A stretch of DNA of 64,000 nt from Lachnospiraceae bacterium (GCA_021202075.1 JAJQDT010000116.1:220049-284048); one strand, 5' to 3'. Positions 54,123 to 63,454 are shown, counted from the stretch's first letter. Numbers and translations: made by a program. The notes: generated from the letters alone by a model not told the origin.

Positions 54123-55016
54123 TCAGGGTGCGTCAAAAAACTGGTTCACATCCTTATTCCGCACCCGCCATCGCTTCGCGAAGTTCACAAAGTCCTGCGC
54201 CGGCTGCGAGAGCCGAACCTCACTGCGGTAGCACATACAGACCCGGTACTGCATCCGCGGCTCCAGCCGGATGACCTTCAGCTCCGGATAGGTCGGCGTG
54301 GCGTCCGCATTCCCGTGGATCAGCGTGATCCCGATTTTTTCCTTCACGAGGCGCATCAGATCCGTCCCGACCGGGACCGACACCGAAGCCTTCCGGATAA
54401 ATCCCATCATCCGGTACCGCTCCAGAAACGCGTCCTCAAACACAACGTCCTCGCACAGAGAGACAAATTTTTCATCCCTCAGCTCCTCCAGGCGAACCGA
54501 TTCCCGATCGGCCAGCGGATGCCCCTCATACAGCACCGCCAGCACTTCTTCATTATAAAACGGGATCGAAGTCAGACCCTCATGCGTTGAGGTCATCGTT
54601 GATAGGAAGGCCACCTCAATCCGGCCATCCCGCAGATCGGATTCCATGTCCTCGCTCTTCCGAAAATCAACCACATAGTCCGGATATGCCTTTTTGAAGG
54701 CAATGATCAGATCCACGATTTTCCCCTCGGACGCAAGCCGGATCGTATCCGAGGATTCCTGCTCCGGATGAAGCTCGCGATAGCACTGTGACTGAACCAG
54801 CGCCATTTTCTGCGCGTAAGGCAGAAAGATTTTCCCATTGGCGTTCAGGGTAAAGCTCCGGCGGGTCCGGTCAAACAGCGGCACCCCGAACTCCTCCTCC
54901 AGCGCCTGAATGTGCCGCACCAGGGAAGACTGCGAAATAAACAGCTTTTCAGCCGCCGCATAAGAGCTTCCCGTCTTTGCGAGCATCAAAAATTCCTGAA
55001 TGCTTTTTGTTTCCAT
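54123..55016 (-). CDS. LysR-family transcriptional regulator
   Basis: A 297-residue LysR protein with the helix-turn-helix AAEKLFISQSSLVRHIQALEEEFGVPLFDR and an effector domain. ATG 55016 follows GGGGGG. It lies between two metabolic units, the FMN-enzyme group downstream and the flavin reductase upstream, both on the same strand, so which it controls is unclear. Confidence 0.92.
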   Translation of the reverse strand: METKSIQEFLMLAKTGSSYAAAEKLFISQSSLVRHIQALEEEFGVPLFDRTRRSFTLNANGKIFLPYAQKMALVQSQCYRELHPEQESSDTIRLASEGKIVDLIIAFKKAYPDYVVDFRKSEDMESDLRDGRIEVAFLSTMTSTHEGLTSIPFYNEEVLAVLYEGHPLADRESVRLEELRDEKFVSLCEDVVFEDAFLERYRMMGFIRKASVSVPVGTDLMRLVKEKIGITLIHGNADATPTYPELKVIRLEPRMQYRVCMCYRSEVRLSQPAQDFVNFAKRWRVRNKDVNQFFDAP

Positions 55017-55133
55017 AGGTAATCCCCCCATTTTATCCGACAGGAACGTTCATAACCCTTTCCTGCTGCAGAACAAAAGAATGCTTCGTTCACACCCGCT
55101 ATTTTTATGATTCTTCAGGAAGCATCCTTTTGG

Positions 55134-55172
55134 AAAAACCGCCCGGCCTACCGTAACAGCCGGGCGGTTTTT
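55134..55172 (-). terminator. Terminator of the flavin reductase gene
   Basis: AAAAACCGCCCGGC and GCCGGGCGGTTTTT pair perfectly around an 11-base loop, about 95 bp after the reductase stop (55268). It separates that gene from the LysR gene at 54123. Confidence 0.9.
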
Positions 55173-55267
55173 CTATCTGTGTCTGTGTTTAAAAACATCA
55201 TAATCAGAACAACAGGCACTCACAACACCGATCCGTCTTATTCGATGCTGTTCTATTAAAAATTACA

Positions 55268-56992
55268 TCAGCCCAGCGCGTTCTCTGCCGCGTATTTTCC
55301 GGAGAGACGGCCAAACACAAATGCGTCTCCGGTACCGGAACCGTCTACACGATAGTTTCCGTGGAATCCGCCGGTCACCTCGCCTGCAGCGTACAGGCCT
55401 TCGATCGCGTCGCCGTTCGTATCAACAACCTGCGTGTATTCGTTAATGAGAATTCCGCCCATGAAGTAGTGTGCGCCCACGCCGAAGTTGTAGCCGTAGA
55501 GTTTGCCTTCCAGCTTGTTCAGATTCTCCTCACGGCCGAACAGGCTGTCCTCGCCCGCCTCGCAGTCCGCATTCCACTGGTCGATCGTTGCCTGCAGCGT
55601 TTCCGCATCCAGGCCAAGATTTTCCGCCAGCTCTTCTACCGTATCGCCGGATACGATATATCCCAGTTCTACCAGACCTTCAAGCGTCTCATTCAGGTTC
55701 TCTTCCGTAAAGATGCAATAAGCCATGCCGTCCGGCTGCTCCAGAATCGCGTCGGAAATCTCAAATGCTTCCGCAGCGAAGCGCTCCGCATTCTCGTTGA
55801 CGAAAATCGCATCTGGGTTAAACCCGCCCGGCATATTCATCGGAGTCAGCAGACCATAGCCCACGATGACATGCGGGAACAACTGGATATCCTCCAGGTT
55901 GACGGTGTCCGCGCCCAGCTCCTGCGCCATCAGCAGGCCGTCGCCGGTCGTCGGAGCAATCTCATCCGTAATCGCATTTGCCAGATCCGGGCGGATCTCC
56001 GCGAGCAGCTCACTGTTCTGCCCGAAGCCGCCGGTCGCCAGAATTACCGAAGTTCCGGTAAACGTCACTTCATTTCCGTCCGCGTCCTCGCAGACAACAC
56101 CGACCACGGTACCGTCGTCATCCGTCACAAGCGACGTGGCCGTTGTGTTCAGATACAGCGTAATATCTGTCGAATCCAGCGAATTGTTCAGCGCATTGAC
56201 CAGCGTTGTGCTGGTTTTGCCGTCCGCAGTCGCCATCAGCATATAGTCGTTGTTGCCGCCCTCCGCGGTAAACTCCACGCCCAGCGAAGCCAGCCAGTCA
56301 ATCGTCTCGCCGCTGTTTTCCGCAAACGCCGTCACCAGCTCCTCGATCGCGTCGTCATTATTCATCTGCATTTCAATCAGACCCTCTACCGTCAGCTCAA
56401 GCCCCAGATCCTCCTGCACCTGAGAGCCTGCCGCATTGATTCCCATCGTCGCGCAGAGCGTATTGCCGCCGACGTTCGACGATTTTTCGATCAGGATCAC
56501 AGAAGCGCCGTTCTCATCCGCAGTCTTTGCCGCAGAAAGACCTGCGCCGCCCGCGCCGACTACGATGACGTCCGCCTCCGTCACCGGATACGCCTCTTCC
56601 TCCGAAGCCGCGATCTCGCGTCCGGCCAGCTCATCAAGATCTCCGCCTGCCTGCTCCACGCAGCTTTCCAGCGCCGCGATATAAGCAGTCGTGGAAATCG
56701 TCGCTCCTGACACCGTATCGATCGCCAGCGACTGGTTCGCGAGCACCGTCTCTGTCAGCGAATCCATCGCCGCCGCGCCGACCGTGTCCGTCTCCTGGCT
56801 GTCCACCTGAATGTCCGTGATCTCGCTCTCACTGAACGTCACCGTGAGCGTAATGTCGCCATTGATGCCCGTCTCCGTCGCTGTGTAGGTCCCAGGATTC
56901 GAGAACACCGCCTCCTCCGCCTGCACCAGCGCCATCGGCATCGACAGCGTCAGCGCCATACCCAGCAGCCATGCTAATGCTTTCCGTTTCAT
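55268..56992 (-). CDS. Secreted flavocytochrome-c/fumarate-reductase-like flavoprotein with covalent-FMN domain
   Basis: A 574-residue exported reductase. ATG 56992 follows AAGGAGG and gives a Sec signal peptide ending near VQA-EEA. Residues 30-115 are an FMN_bind domain with DTVSGATIST, where Thr98 is the expected site of ApbE-catalysed FMN attachment. A linker leads to an FAD_binding_2 domain (140-574) with GAGGAG and a C-terminal AAGEVTGGFHG loop. Relatives reduce enoates such as fumarate, urocanate, acrylate or cinnamate-type acids outside the cell as terminal electron acceptors. No haem motif is present, so electrons must come from a membrane flavin system not in this window. Likely regulated by the divergent LysR. 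Confidence 0.92.
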   Translation of the reverse strand: MKRKALAWLLGMALTLSMPMALVQAEEAVFSNPGTYTATETGINGDITLTVTFSESEITDIQVDSQETDTVGAAAMDSLTETVLANQSLAIDTVSGATISTTAYIAALESCVEQAGGDLDELAGREIAASEEEAYPVTEADVIVVGAGGAGLSAAKTADENGASVILIEKSSNVGGNTLCATMGINAAGSQVQEDLGLELTVEGLIEMQMNNDDAIEELVTAFAENSGETIDWLASLGVEFTAEGGNNDYMLMATADGKTSTTLVNALNNSLDSTDITLYLNTTATSLVTDDDGTVVGVVCEDADGNEVTFTGTSVILATGGFGQNSELLAEIRPDLANAITDEIAPTTGDGLLMAQELGADTVNLEDIQLFPHVIVGYGLLTPMNMPGGFNPDAIFVNENAERFAAEAFEISDAILEQPDGMAYCIFTEENLNETLEGLVELGYIVSGDTVEELAENLGLDAETLQATIDQWNADCEAGEDSLFGREENLNKLEGKLYGYNFGVGAHYFMGGILINEYTQVVDTNGDAIEGLYAAGEVTGGFHGNYRVDGSGTGDAFVFGRLSGKYAAENALG

Positions 56993-57076
56993 GAATCTTC
57001 CTCCTTCATTTTTATGCTTTGCTTCTGTCCATGCGGCACTCATCCGGTACCGCCAGCCCGCGCGAAATTCTACCTT

Positions 57077-57155
57077 CATTCTGACCGTTGCACCATACCT
57101 AACTGCATTCCGGCCGTTACACCATACCTAACTGCATTCTGACCGTTGCACCATA
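57077..57155. repeat. 29-bp tandem repeats (2.7 copies) in the divergent reductase/LysR region
   Basis: Three head-to-tail units start at 57077, 57106 and 57135, each containing a GACCGTTGCACCATA-like core. They occupy the 331-bp region (56993-57323) between the flavin reductase and a LysR gene, where regulator binding is expected. A second pair of AAATATTTCA words follows near 57163-57196. The remainder of the region shows no gene. Confidence 0.85.
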
Positions 57156-57323
57156 AGCAGGCAGCAAATATTTCATCGCAGTCCGCGGCAAAAATATTTC
57201 ACCGTTCATGAACAGATAATTCGGTAACTTCATTATAAAAAATATGTGTTTGAAAAGGAATGAGAATAATGTTACTATAGCGGTACAAAATGGTTACCGG
57301 ACACAGAACGGAGGAATATAGAT

Positions 57324-58211
57324 ATGACGAGCAGGCAGCTTCAGCTATTTCTGTCAATTGCCGATCTGGGAAGCTTTTCCCGGGCGGAAAAAACCGAGTA
57401 CATCTCCAAGCAGGCCATCCTCCGGCAGATGAATTCCCTGGAGGACGAGGTCGGCGAAAAGCTTTTTTGGCGCACGGCTGGCGGCATCGCCCTGACAGAC
57501 GCCGGGCGGACCTTTTACGATGGGGCAAAGGAAATTCTGGATCTGGAAAAAGATGTGCTCGCGCGGTGCCGCAATGCCGGACCCGCGCAGGAGATCCTCC
57601 GCATCAGCCACGTCGAACACCAGGCGCTGCTCAATGAAGTTACGGAAGCATTTTCCGCCAAATATCCAGATATCCGGATTCAGCGCGTCGTGCATCCGAA
57701 TCACAGCGGCGAATTTCGCGTGGAACAGGGGATTGCAGATGTGGGAGAGACCTTTTATATGCCGGAGGCCGCATCCGCTCCCTTTTCCTACACACGGCTT
57801 GCCGACATGCCGTATCTGGCTGCCATGGCCCACCAGCATCCCCTGGCCGCGTGCGGCCAGGTATCCCTTGCGGAGCTTACGGCTTATCCTGTCATTATCT
57901 ATGAGCAGATGATCAATAAAGAATATCTGCAGCAATTAAAAGAGACGTTTTCCGCTCACCCGGCAGGCGGCTCCCTCGACATCCGCCGTGACGTAGACGC
58001 GCAGGTCGCGGCTGCCTTTGAGTGCGCGGAAACGAATGCCATTCTGCTCACCGCGAACTGTTTTGTGCGTACCATTCCCGAGCTGACGACGGTTCCGCTC
58101 TCTGAAGGCTGGCGCCAGGAATACGGCATCATCTACCGCCCGAACCCCTCCCGCACTGTGCGGAAGTATATAGATCTTGCGGTGGCCATATATTCATCAC
58201 ACCACTCCTGA
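57324..58211 (+). CDS. LysR-family transcriptional regulator divergent from the flavin reductase
   Basis: A 295-residue LysR protein. The helix-turn-helix reads SFSRAEKTEYISKQAILRQMNSLEDEVGEKLFWR, followed by an effector domain. ATG 57324 follows GGAGG. The divergent arrangement predicts control of the secreted reductase in response to its electron-acceptor substrate. Confidence 0.92.
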   Translation: MTSRQLQLFLSIADLGSFSRAEKTEYISKQAILRQMNSLEDEVGEKLFWRTAGGIALTDAGRTFYDGAKEILDLEKDVLARCRNAGPAQEILRISHVEHQALLNEVTEAFSAKYPDIRIQRVVHPNHSGEFRVEQGIADVGETFYMPEAASAPFSYTRLADMPYLAAMAHQHPLAACGQVSLAELTAYPVIIYEQMINKEYLQQLKETFSAHPAGGSLDIRRDVDAQVAAAFECAETNAILLTANCFVRTIPELTTVPLSEGWRQEYGIIYRPNPSRTVRKYIDLAVAIYSSHHS

Positions 58212-58321
58212 CAGACTGAACATATCGAGGTTATTTCGAAGAAAAAAGTAGAGGAATTTTTGAAGAGGGATGACATCGACAAAATTTTCCGCAGGAATCT
58301 CGAAAATCACCTGCTGATATC

Positions 58322-58441
58322 CTAATTCATAAATCTTCCCGGTTCAGACACATAACTGACAAGTCTGCATGGGCTATTTACATTTCCACCTTTTACCGCT
58401 CCGTTTCCATGGTCAATTCCAAAAATTTGAGCTGTCATCAT
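58322..58441 (-). pseudogene. 5' fragment of a ParM/StbA-like actin-family segregation gene
   Basis: Behind AAGGAGG on the minus strand starts MMTAQIFGIDHGNGAVKGGN, which matches the opening of ParM-like proteins (first phosphate loop FGIDHGNG). It continues to CRLVSYVSEPGRFMN and then a TAG, 39 codons in all. Intact relatives are over 280 residues. The next 110 bp (58212-58321) are open on both strands and may be another scrap. It points to a former plasmid or integrative element. Confidence 0.65.
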
Positions 58442-58484
58442 CAATTCCTCCTTGTGCTATCTGGTAAATTCTCTGCTGACACTT

Positions 58485-59096
58485 ATGTGCTACTTAACAG
58501 CCAATCCAAAACCCGACCAGCTTTTAAAATTATCCGAAGCACTTGGTATCAGTATCAATGTGTTTCTTGATTTTGATATACGCACCGTATCCGATCTTCT
58601 CTCTCTGATATTCAGGATGAACGAGCAGATTGATATGAAAATTACGGCGGACAAGGATAATGATGGGAACTATAAACCGGAAACCGTGCAGCTTGCTTTT
58701 TCCAGTGATGAAGTAAATGCCAAACTGTGTGCATATCTTGCTGCCATAGAAAAAAAAGAAGAACTGGAAGCATCACAATCCACGCTTTCAGCCCAAACGT
58801 ATGCCCAAAAACTGGAAAGCATCACCAGACAGATTGCTGATCTGACGAATTTATTGTTAGATGACAATACAGACATTTCAAAAAATACAGAATTTCTCGC
58901 AGATTCCGAGGTAAAGGATTCGCCCGCAACCAAAAAAGAAAATGCGCCGGATACGGCTTCCAACGCATTTTTGTTTGCGACCAATTCTGATCTGCAGGAT
59001 TTATTTTTCGATTGTACACCGGATGAAGCCGCACTGTTGATTGAAAATGCAAAGCTACTGAAAGAGTATATACGAAAACTTCAAATGGCGGAGTAG
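58485..59096 (+). pseudogene. 5'-truncated XRE-type helix-turn-helix regulator
   Basis: A 203-codon frame beginning MCYLTANPKPDQLLKLSEALGISINVF, the second half of an XRE helix-turn-helix domain. The DNA-contact helices before it are missing, and the upstream sequence belongs to the ParM-like fragment. The rest is a helical region and an acidic linker, ending IRKLQMAE. Probably inactive for DNA binding, though the remainder is intact. Confidence 0.6.
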
Positions 59097-59205
59097 CATT
59101 CTGCTACCCGCCATTAAATAATTACATGCACACCCATATTAGCTAAAATTCAAATTCTTCATACATTCATAACTATCACACATTTTTTCTCTCATAAATA
59201 TGTGA

Positions 59206-59943
59206 TTACATCACGAAATACATCCCATATTTTTTTAATTTGTCAAATATTTCTGGCCACTGACTTTCGTACTCTTCCAATTCAGCTCTTGCTTCTTCCA
59301 TATATCCAATCATAAACGGAACTTCCTCGGCGGTATCCGGATGGCAATACTTTTTAATATGAAGAGCATCTTCTATTTTCTGTTCGGTAGTACGTTCGTC
59401 TTCCTTCCAGTCAATGTAAAATGATGCTTCAAAAGAATAGACCATATCCAATCTTCTTCTCCAAACTTCTTTATAAATCTGCTCATCAACTTTGTAATGA
59501 TCAGCAGTCCAAAGCGGATGCTCCTTATCAACTGAATGTGCCATATGATACAAGTGATATTGGGCATGATTTAACAGGCAAAATACTCGAAACTGATAAA
59601 TTGGATGCGTTAAACCTTTATTAGCACGAAAATTTTCAATCGTTTGGACTGTCCAAATTCTTTCTTCTTCTCGATATCCCCAACTTAATGACAGGTAAGC
59701 TGAGAATATCCGAATACTCCATAAATATATTAGCCTTTTCTTTGTATAAGCCAACACAGGCGAATGTGGATTTCCATCTATGGTATCATAAAGTAATTCA
59801 TTTATCAGCCACTTCACTGCAGTAGAATCTGCCTGAATCTCACAATTCATCACCACATTTCGTTCAAAAGAATATTCCGGTTCGTTAATTCTAAGATTCC
59901 AATGGCCTCTGGCCACATGAGCTGTTTCGTGAGCCAATATCAT
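59206..59943 (-). pseudogene. 5'-truncated zinc metallopeptidase (M48-like HExxH...ExxAD)
   Basis: The surviving 245 codons begin MILAHETAHVARGHW, a zinc-binding HExxH, and continue with CEIQADSTAV (third ligand Glu in ExxAD) before a long helical region and an acidic C terminus. The reading frame is cut at 59944-59948 by junction with a plus-strand ATPase fragment that starts at 59949, so the N-terminal part is lost. Peptidases of this type accompany XRE regulators on mobile elements. Similarity is to gluzincins generally; the precise family is not fixed. Confidence 0.6.
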
Positions 59944-59948
59944 TTCAT

Positions 59949-60548
59949 CAGTACGATGAATGGTTTGGCTTCACCGATTTGGAAGTCCGGGAAATGCTGG
60001 ACTACTACGGATTAAGTGAATATTATGACATCACGAAAGAATGGTACGATGTCTACCGCTTCGGTGCAGTGAATGTTTACTGCCCGTGGGATGTCATTAA
60101 CTGGTGTGAGCAGCTGCGCCGCAGTCAGAATCATACACCGCAGAATTTCTGGGCAAACTCCAGCAACAACGATATGGTTCTTCGTTTTGTAGAGATGGCT
60201 GACGATACCACAAGAGCGGAGTTAAAAGATCTGTCTGAAGGAAAGAGCGTTGATAAAAATATTCAGATGGAGCTTACCTATGCTGATATTGATCAGAGCA
60301 TTGACAACCTTTGGAGTGTCCTGTTCACGACAGGCTATTTAACTTATTATGGACGGAATGAAGATGGATCGTGGCAGCTGATCATTCCAAACCGGGAGAT
60401 CCACGACCTTTTCGACCGGCAGATTAAGAGCTGGTTTTATACCCGTATAGAGGGCGGTATGGAATCTTTATTTAAAGCATTCGACGACCATAACATTGAA
60501 CAAATCGAAACTTGCCTGAATGAGTGTATGGTTGACTCCATCATGTTC
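59949..60548 (+). pseudogene. Internal fragment of an AAA-ATPase_like/PDDEXK_9 gene
   Basis: 200 codons closely match residues of about 242-442 of the intact protein at 21655 (shared runs such as YCPWDVINWCEQLRRSQ and NDMVLRF). The P-loop half is missing at the left, where it is fused to the metallopeptidase fragment. The nuclease half is missing at the right, where similarity stops 37 bp before a hairpin repeat. Both ends are recombination scars. Confidence 0.85.
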
Positions 60549-60584
60549 AAGGAAAGCCCGCCATTAAAGTTTGCCTACGGCATC

Positions 60585-60621
60585 TATCCCATCCAGCGGG
60601 TGGGATGCCGCCCGGCGAGGG
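60585..60621. repeat. Single copy of the 39-40-nt hairpin repeat at an ATPase-gene junction
   Basis: A diverged unit (TATCCCAT, seven bases, GTGGGATG, then CCGCCCGGCGAGGG). It lies between the ends of two ATPase fragments of opposite orientation and 14 bp after the stop of the truncated gene at 60635. Confidence 0.75.
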
Positions 60622-60634
60622 AAGAGCGGGCATA

Positions 60635-61747
60635 TTATAGAAGTATCTCGAACTCATCCTTGACCTTAAGAGAGCCTTCTCTCACCAGCTTCCCAACCAA
60701 AGCGTTGCCGCTGGTGTTCATCCAGTACGGCTTCAGACACTTTTCACTCAGGAAATTCAGGATGGACCACGGGTTATAAATCTCCTTCCGGCTGCCAAAC
60801 TGAAATCCGTCATACCAGTACTTTACTTCGCCTTTTCTTTCGCTCAGGTCATAGTCCTCCAGTGCCGCAAACACTTCCTTCTCTGTAAAGCCGAAGCACG
60901 TCTGGTACATGTCCACAGTAGTCGTCACCACGCGCGGATTGTTGAGATCCGAAAAAATAGACTCCTGCGTGATTCTAGTAATTCCGGTCATCAATCCCCA
61001 ATCCAGATACGGATTATCCTTAAAAGCAGCGTGGAACATCCGCCGCGTGTATTCAATTGCCTCTTCAGCGCCGCCCAAACGCGAAGCGTTTCCTTCATTG
61101 GCGGCGCGTTCTGCCGCCGAGCTTTGGCGAGGGGGCGTTTCCATCCAGTATCCCGCTGTGTAAGCCTCCAGCATCGGTGTGTCGTATTCATCAATCAGAA
61201 TGATCACTTTCTCGCCAAAATGTTCATACATACACCGGGACAGGAATCGGAAAGCGTGCATGCACTCTTCATCCCCAGCCTTCCTCTGCGAAATAGACAG
61301 AAAATCTTCTTTCTCCGATTCCGAAAGCTTCTCCGATTTCAGCAAATAGGAGTGCCTGTCAAACAGCTCGGCCAGCAGCATCCGAATGACCGATTTCATG
61401 CTTTCATAGCTCTTCTGCTTTACATTCGCAAGACTGAAATTGATGACCGGGAATTTCCCCTGAAGGTCACGAAATTTCTCATCCTCCCACACAGAAAGCC
61501 CTTCAAACAAATACGAACCGTCCGCATACTGATTCGAGAAAAAGGTCTCCACCATGCTCAATGTCAGTGTCTTCCCAAACCGTCTCGGTCTGGTGATGAG
61601 GGTGACCTGATCCGCGCTGTTGTACCAGTCTTTGATAAAATACGTTTTGTCTACATAAAACACATTTCTGGATATGATATCGGAAAAATCAGTAATCCCC
61701 AGTGCAACCGTTTTTCTAACACGTTCCAAGGCAAATCCCCCTCTCAT
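60635..61747 (-). CDS. C-terminally truncated AAA-ATPase_like protein with an in-frame repeat insertion
   Basis: A 370-residue protein with the AAA-ATPase_like core: ITDFSDIISRNVFYVDKT, Walker A in RPRRFGKTLTL and Walker B VIILIDEYDTPM. Intact relatives are 520-560 residues with a PDDEXK_9 nuclease domain; here the protein ends at KVKDEFEILL, 14 bp from a hairpin repeat, so the C-terminal third is missing. Between GYW and EAIEYTRRMF, where relatives run on directly, 27 extra residues rich in Ala/Pro/Arg are encoded by a palindromic insertion (61064-61144). No ideal ribosome binding site is seen. Function is doubtful. Confidence 0.8.
   Translation of the reverse strand: MRGGFALERVRKTVALGITDFSDIISRNVFYVDKTYFIKDWYNSADQVTLITRPRRFGKTLTLSMVETFFSNQYADGSYLFEGLSVWEDEKFRDLQGKFPVINFSLANVKQKSYESMKSVIRMLLAELFDRHSYLLKSEKLSESEKEDFLSISQRKAGDEECMHAFRFLSRCMYEHFGEKVIILIDEYDTPMLEAYTAGYWMETPPRQSSAAERAANEGNASRLGGAEEAIEYTRRMFHAAFKDNPYLDWGLMTGITRITQESIFSDLNNPRVVTTTVDMYQTCFGFTEKEVFAALEDYDLSERKGEVKYWYDGFQFGSRKEIYNPWSILNFLSEKCLKPYWMNTSGNALVGKLVREGSLKVKDEFEILL
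61064..61144. repeat. In-frame 81-nt palindromic insertion with the H3 hairpin geometry
   Basis: Contains outer arms CGCCGCC (61069-61075) and GGCGGCG (61100-61106), a bulged C, inner arms AAACGC and GCGTTT, a GAA triloop and an eight-base spacer. That is exactly the geometry of hairpin H3 of the dispersed element, but with different stem sequences. It adds 27 codons to the ATPase gene without a stop or frameshift. Confidence 0.7.
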
Positions 61748-62015
61748 TCTCAGCCGCTTTCAACGCAGCGGACAGATGCGTCTTCTGTCTCACTGCTCCG
61801 GCGTTTTTTTCATTATAACTGTCCAAAAGTGATTTGCCCACGATTTCTTAATGTTATCCATTTCACGGATTGTTTCATTTCTACTTGATATTTTTTCATC
61901 GCTAATGATACAATCGTTTTTAGTTGAAACAATTTTATTCCCATCTGTTGAAATCAATGCGGGGAAAAATTTAAAAGCCATAAGCCAGAAAACCGACTCC
62001 ACACCAGAAAGATAC

Positions 62016-63104
62016 ATGAATATGGAACGAACAATTACCTGCACAATCAAAGAGGAGGACGCCGGAATACGCGTCGAACAGTTTCTCCGCCGCAAATCTT
62101 ATTCCACGAAAAGTCTGGCACAGCTGAAAGCAGGAAGCAGCAGCACCCGGATCAATGGGAAGGACTGCCGTCTGATCGATCGCCTCTCCATTGGAGATCT
62201 GCTGGAAGTCCATATATCGGAAGTTGCCTGTTCCGAAAAAATCCCGGCAACGGCTCTCCCGCTTTCCATCGTATACGAAGACGAAGACATCCTGGTAGTC
62301 GATAAGCCTGCCGGGCTTCCCATGCATCCGTCTAAGGACAACTACTATTATTCCCTGGCAAATGCAGTCATGTACTATTACAGGAACTGCAATGGCTTTA
62401 TTTTCCGCTGCACCAGCCGGCTCGACCGGGATACTTCAGGCCTGACCGTGATTGCAAAACATTTCGTCAGCGCAGGTATTTTAAGTTCTATGGTAAAGGA
62501 ATGTGGCATTTCCGGGCTTTTCATGGAGCGCGAATACACTGCCATCGTCTGTGGTGCAGGAATTCCTGCATCCGGCGCCATCGATGCACCGCTTTCGCGC
62601 AAGCATACCTGCACCAGGAACTCTTCCTGGCCAGACGCACAAACCGGCTGTCCATTACCCGAACGGTCTATCGAGCGCTGCGTTGATTTTGAAAACGGGG
62701 AACGAGCCGTCACACATTACCGGACATTGGAGAGAAACGACAGCTACAGTTTCGTCTCGATTCTTCTGGAAACCGGGCGAACCCACCAGATCCGCGTACA
62801 TATGGCCCATCTGGGCTATCCGCTTGCAGGTGATTATCTGTACAATCCAGCGAGCAGGCGCGCTGCCGCGCAGATGTATTTTGAGTTGCCTGCTGCGCAG
62901 ATTTCAGGATTCCAGGACAGACAAACGTCCGTAAAAATCCCCTGTATCAGCGTACCAGCGAGTATCAATGGAATTTCCCGTCAGGCACTTCATGCCAGCC
63001 GATTGAAGTTTACTCACCCAATATCCGGTAAAATCATGGAATTTTCATCCCCGCTGCCGGAGGATATGCAGGCATTCGGATTCAGCCGGGTACGTGTTTC
63101 ATAA
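62016..63104 (+). CDS. RluA-family pseudouridine synthase
   Basis: A 362-residue RNA-modifying enzyme: an S4 RNA-binding domain (about 10-75, RVEQFLRRKSYSTKSLAQLK) and a catalytic domain with ILVVDKPAGLPMHPS, the catalytic Asp in SRLDRDTSGL and the closing GRTHQIRVHMAHLGYPLAGD. It isomerises uridine to pseudouridine in rRNA or tRNA. ATG 62016 has only a weak AGAAAG upstream; ATG 62022 is an alternative. About 60 residues longer than typical RluA/D owing to an insertion near residues 195-225. Confidence 0.92.
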   Translation: MNMERTITCTIKEEDAGIRVEQFLRRKSYSTKSLAQLKAGSSSTRINGKDCRLIDRLSIGDLLEVHISEVACSEKIPATALPLSIVYEDEDILVVDKPAGLPMHPSKDNYYYSLANAVMYYYRNCNGFIFRCTSRLDRDTSGLTVIAKHFVSAGILSSMVKECGISGLFMEREYTAIVCGAGIPASGAIDAPLSRKHTCTRNSSWPDAQTGCPLPERSIERCVDFENGERAVTHYRTLERNDSYSFVSILLETGRTHQIRVHMAHLGYPLAGDYLYNPASRRAAAQMYFELPAAQISGFQDRQTSVKIPCISVPASINGISRQALHASRLKFTHPISGKIMEFSSPLPEDMQAFGFSRVRVS

Positions 63105-63117
63105 TAACAAGTTTCCT

Positions 63118-63339
63118 TTATGAATCATGAGGCGGACGTCTCCCCGGATCTTGCGGCTTTCTGGGCGGCATTGGCGGAGGCGGACATTGCGGCGCTCCAT
63201 GTGGATGCCGGGGATGTTTTGGACGCGCGGCATACGTGCCAATCACTATGCCGGTCATAAGACTCGCAATGGCTCCGAGCACCAGTTCTCTCTTCGTCAC
63301 GGCCGCAGAACCCCCTAAATATTCCAGAATATTACTCAT
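63118..63339 (-). CDS. Small membrane protein with Pro-rich tail
   Basis: A 73-residue protein: a polar start (MSNILEYLGGSAAVTKREL), one hydrophobic helix (VLGAIASLMTGIVIGTYAA) and a Pro/His/Arg-rich cytoplasmic tail. ATG 63339 follows AAAGGAG at good distance. Small proteins of this form are common in Lachnospiraceae; function unknown. It converges on the RluA gene, whose stop is 13 bp away. Confidence 0.7.
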   Translation of the reverse strand: MSNILEYLGGSAAVTKRELVLGAIASLMTGIVIGTYAARPKHPRHPHGAPQCPPPPMPPRKPQDPGRRPPHDS

Positions 63340-63454
63340 ACTGTTACACTCCTTTCTGCTCACAAACGAGCGGTTCTGATCTGATACATAACATCATCTG
63401 CTCCATTCTCATTACAGCATCTGCTGCCAGGGTTCCGTTTTTTCACAAATAAAA

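Noticed and set aside
58216-58323. A plus-strand coding scrap opposite the ParM-like fragment
   Set aside because: About 35 codons are open on the plus strand, but the minus strand is also open in another frame, and neither has a recognisable match or start.
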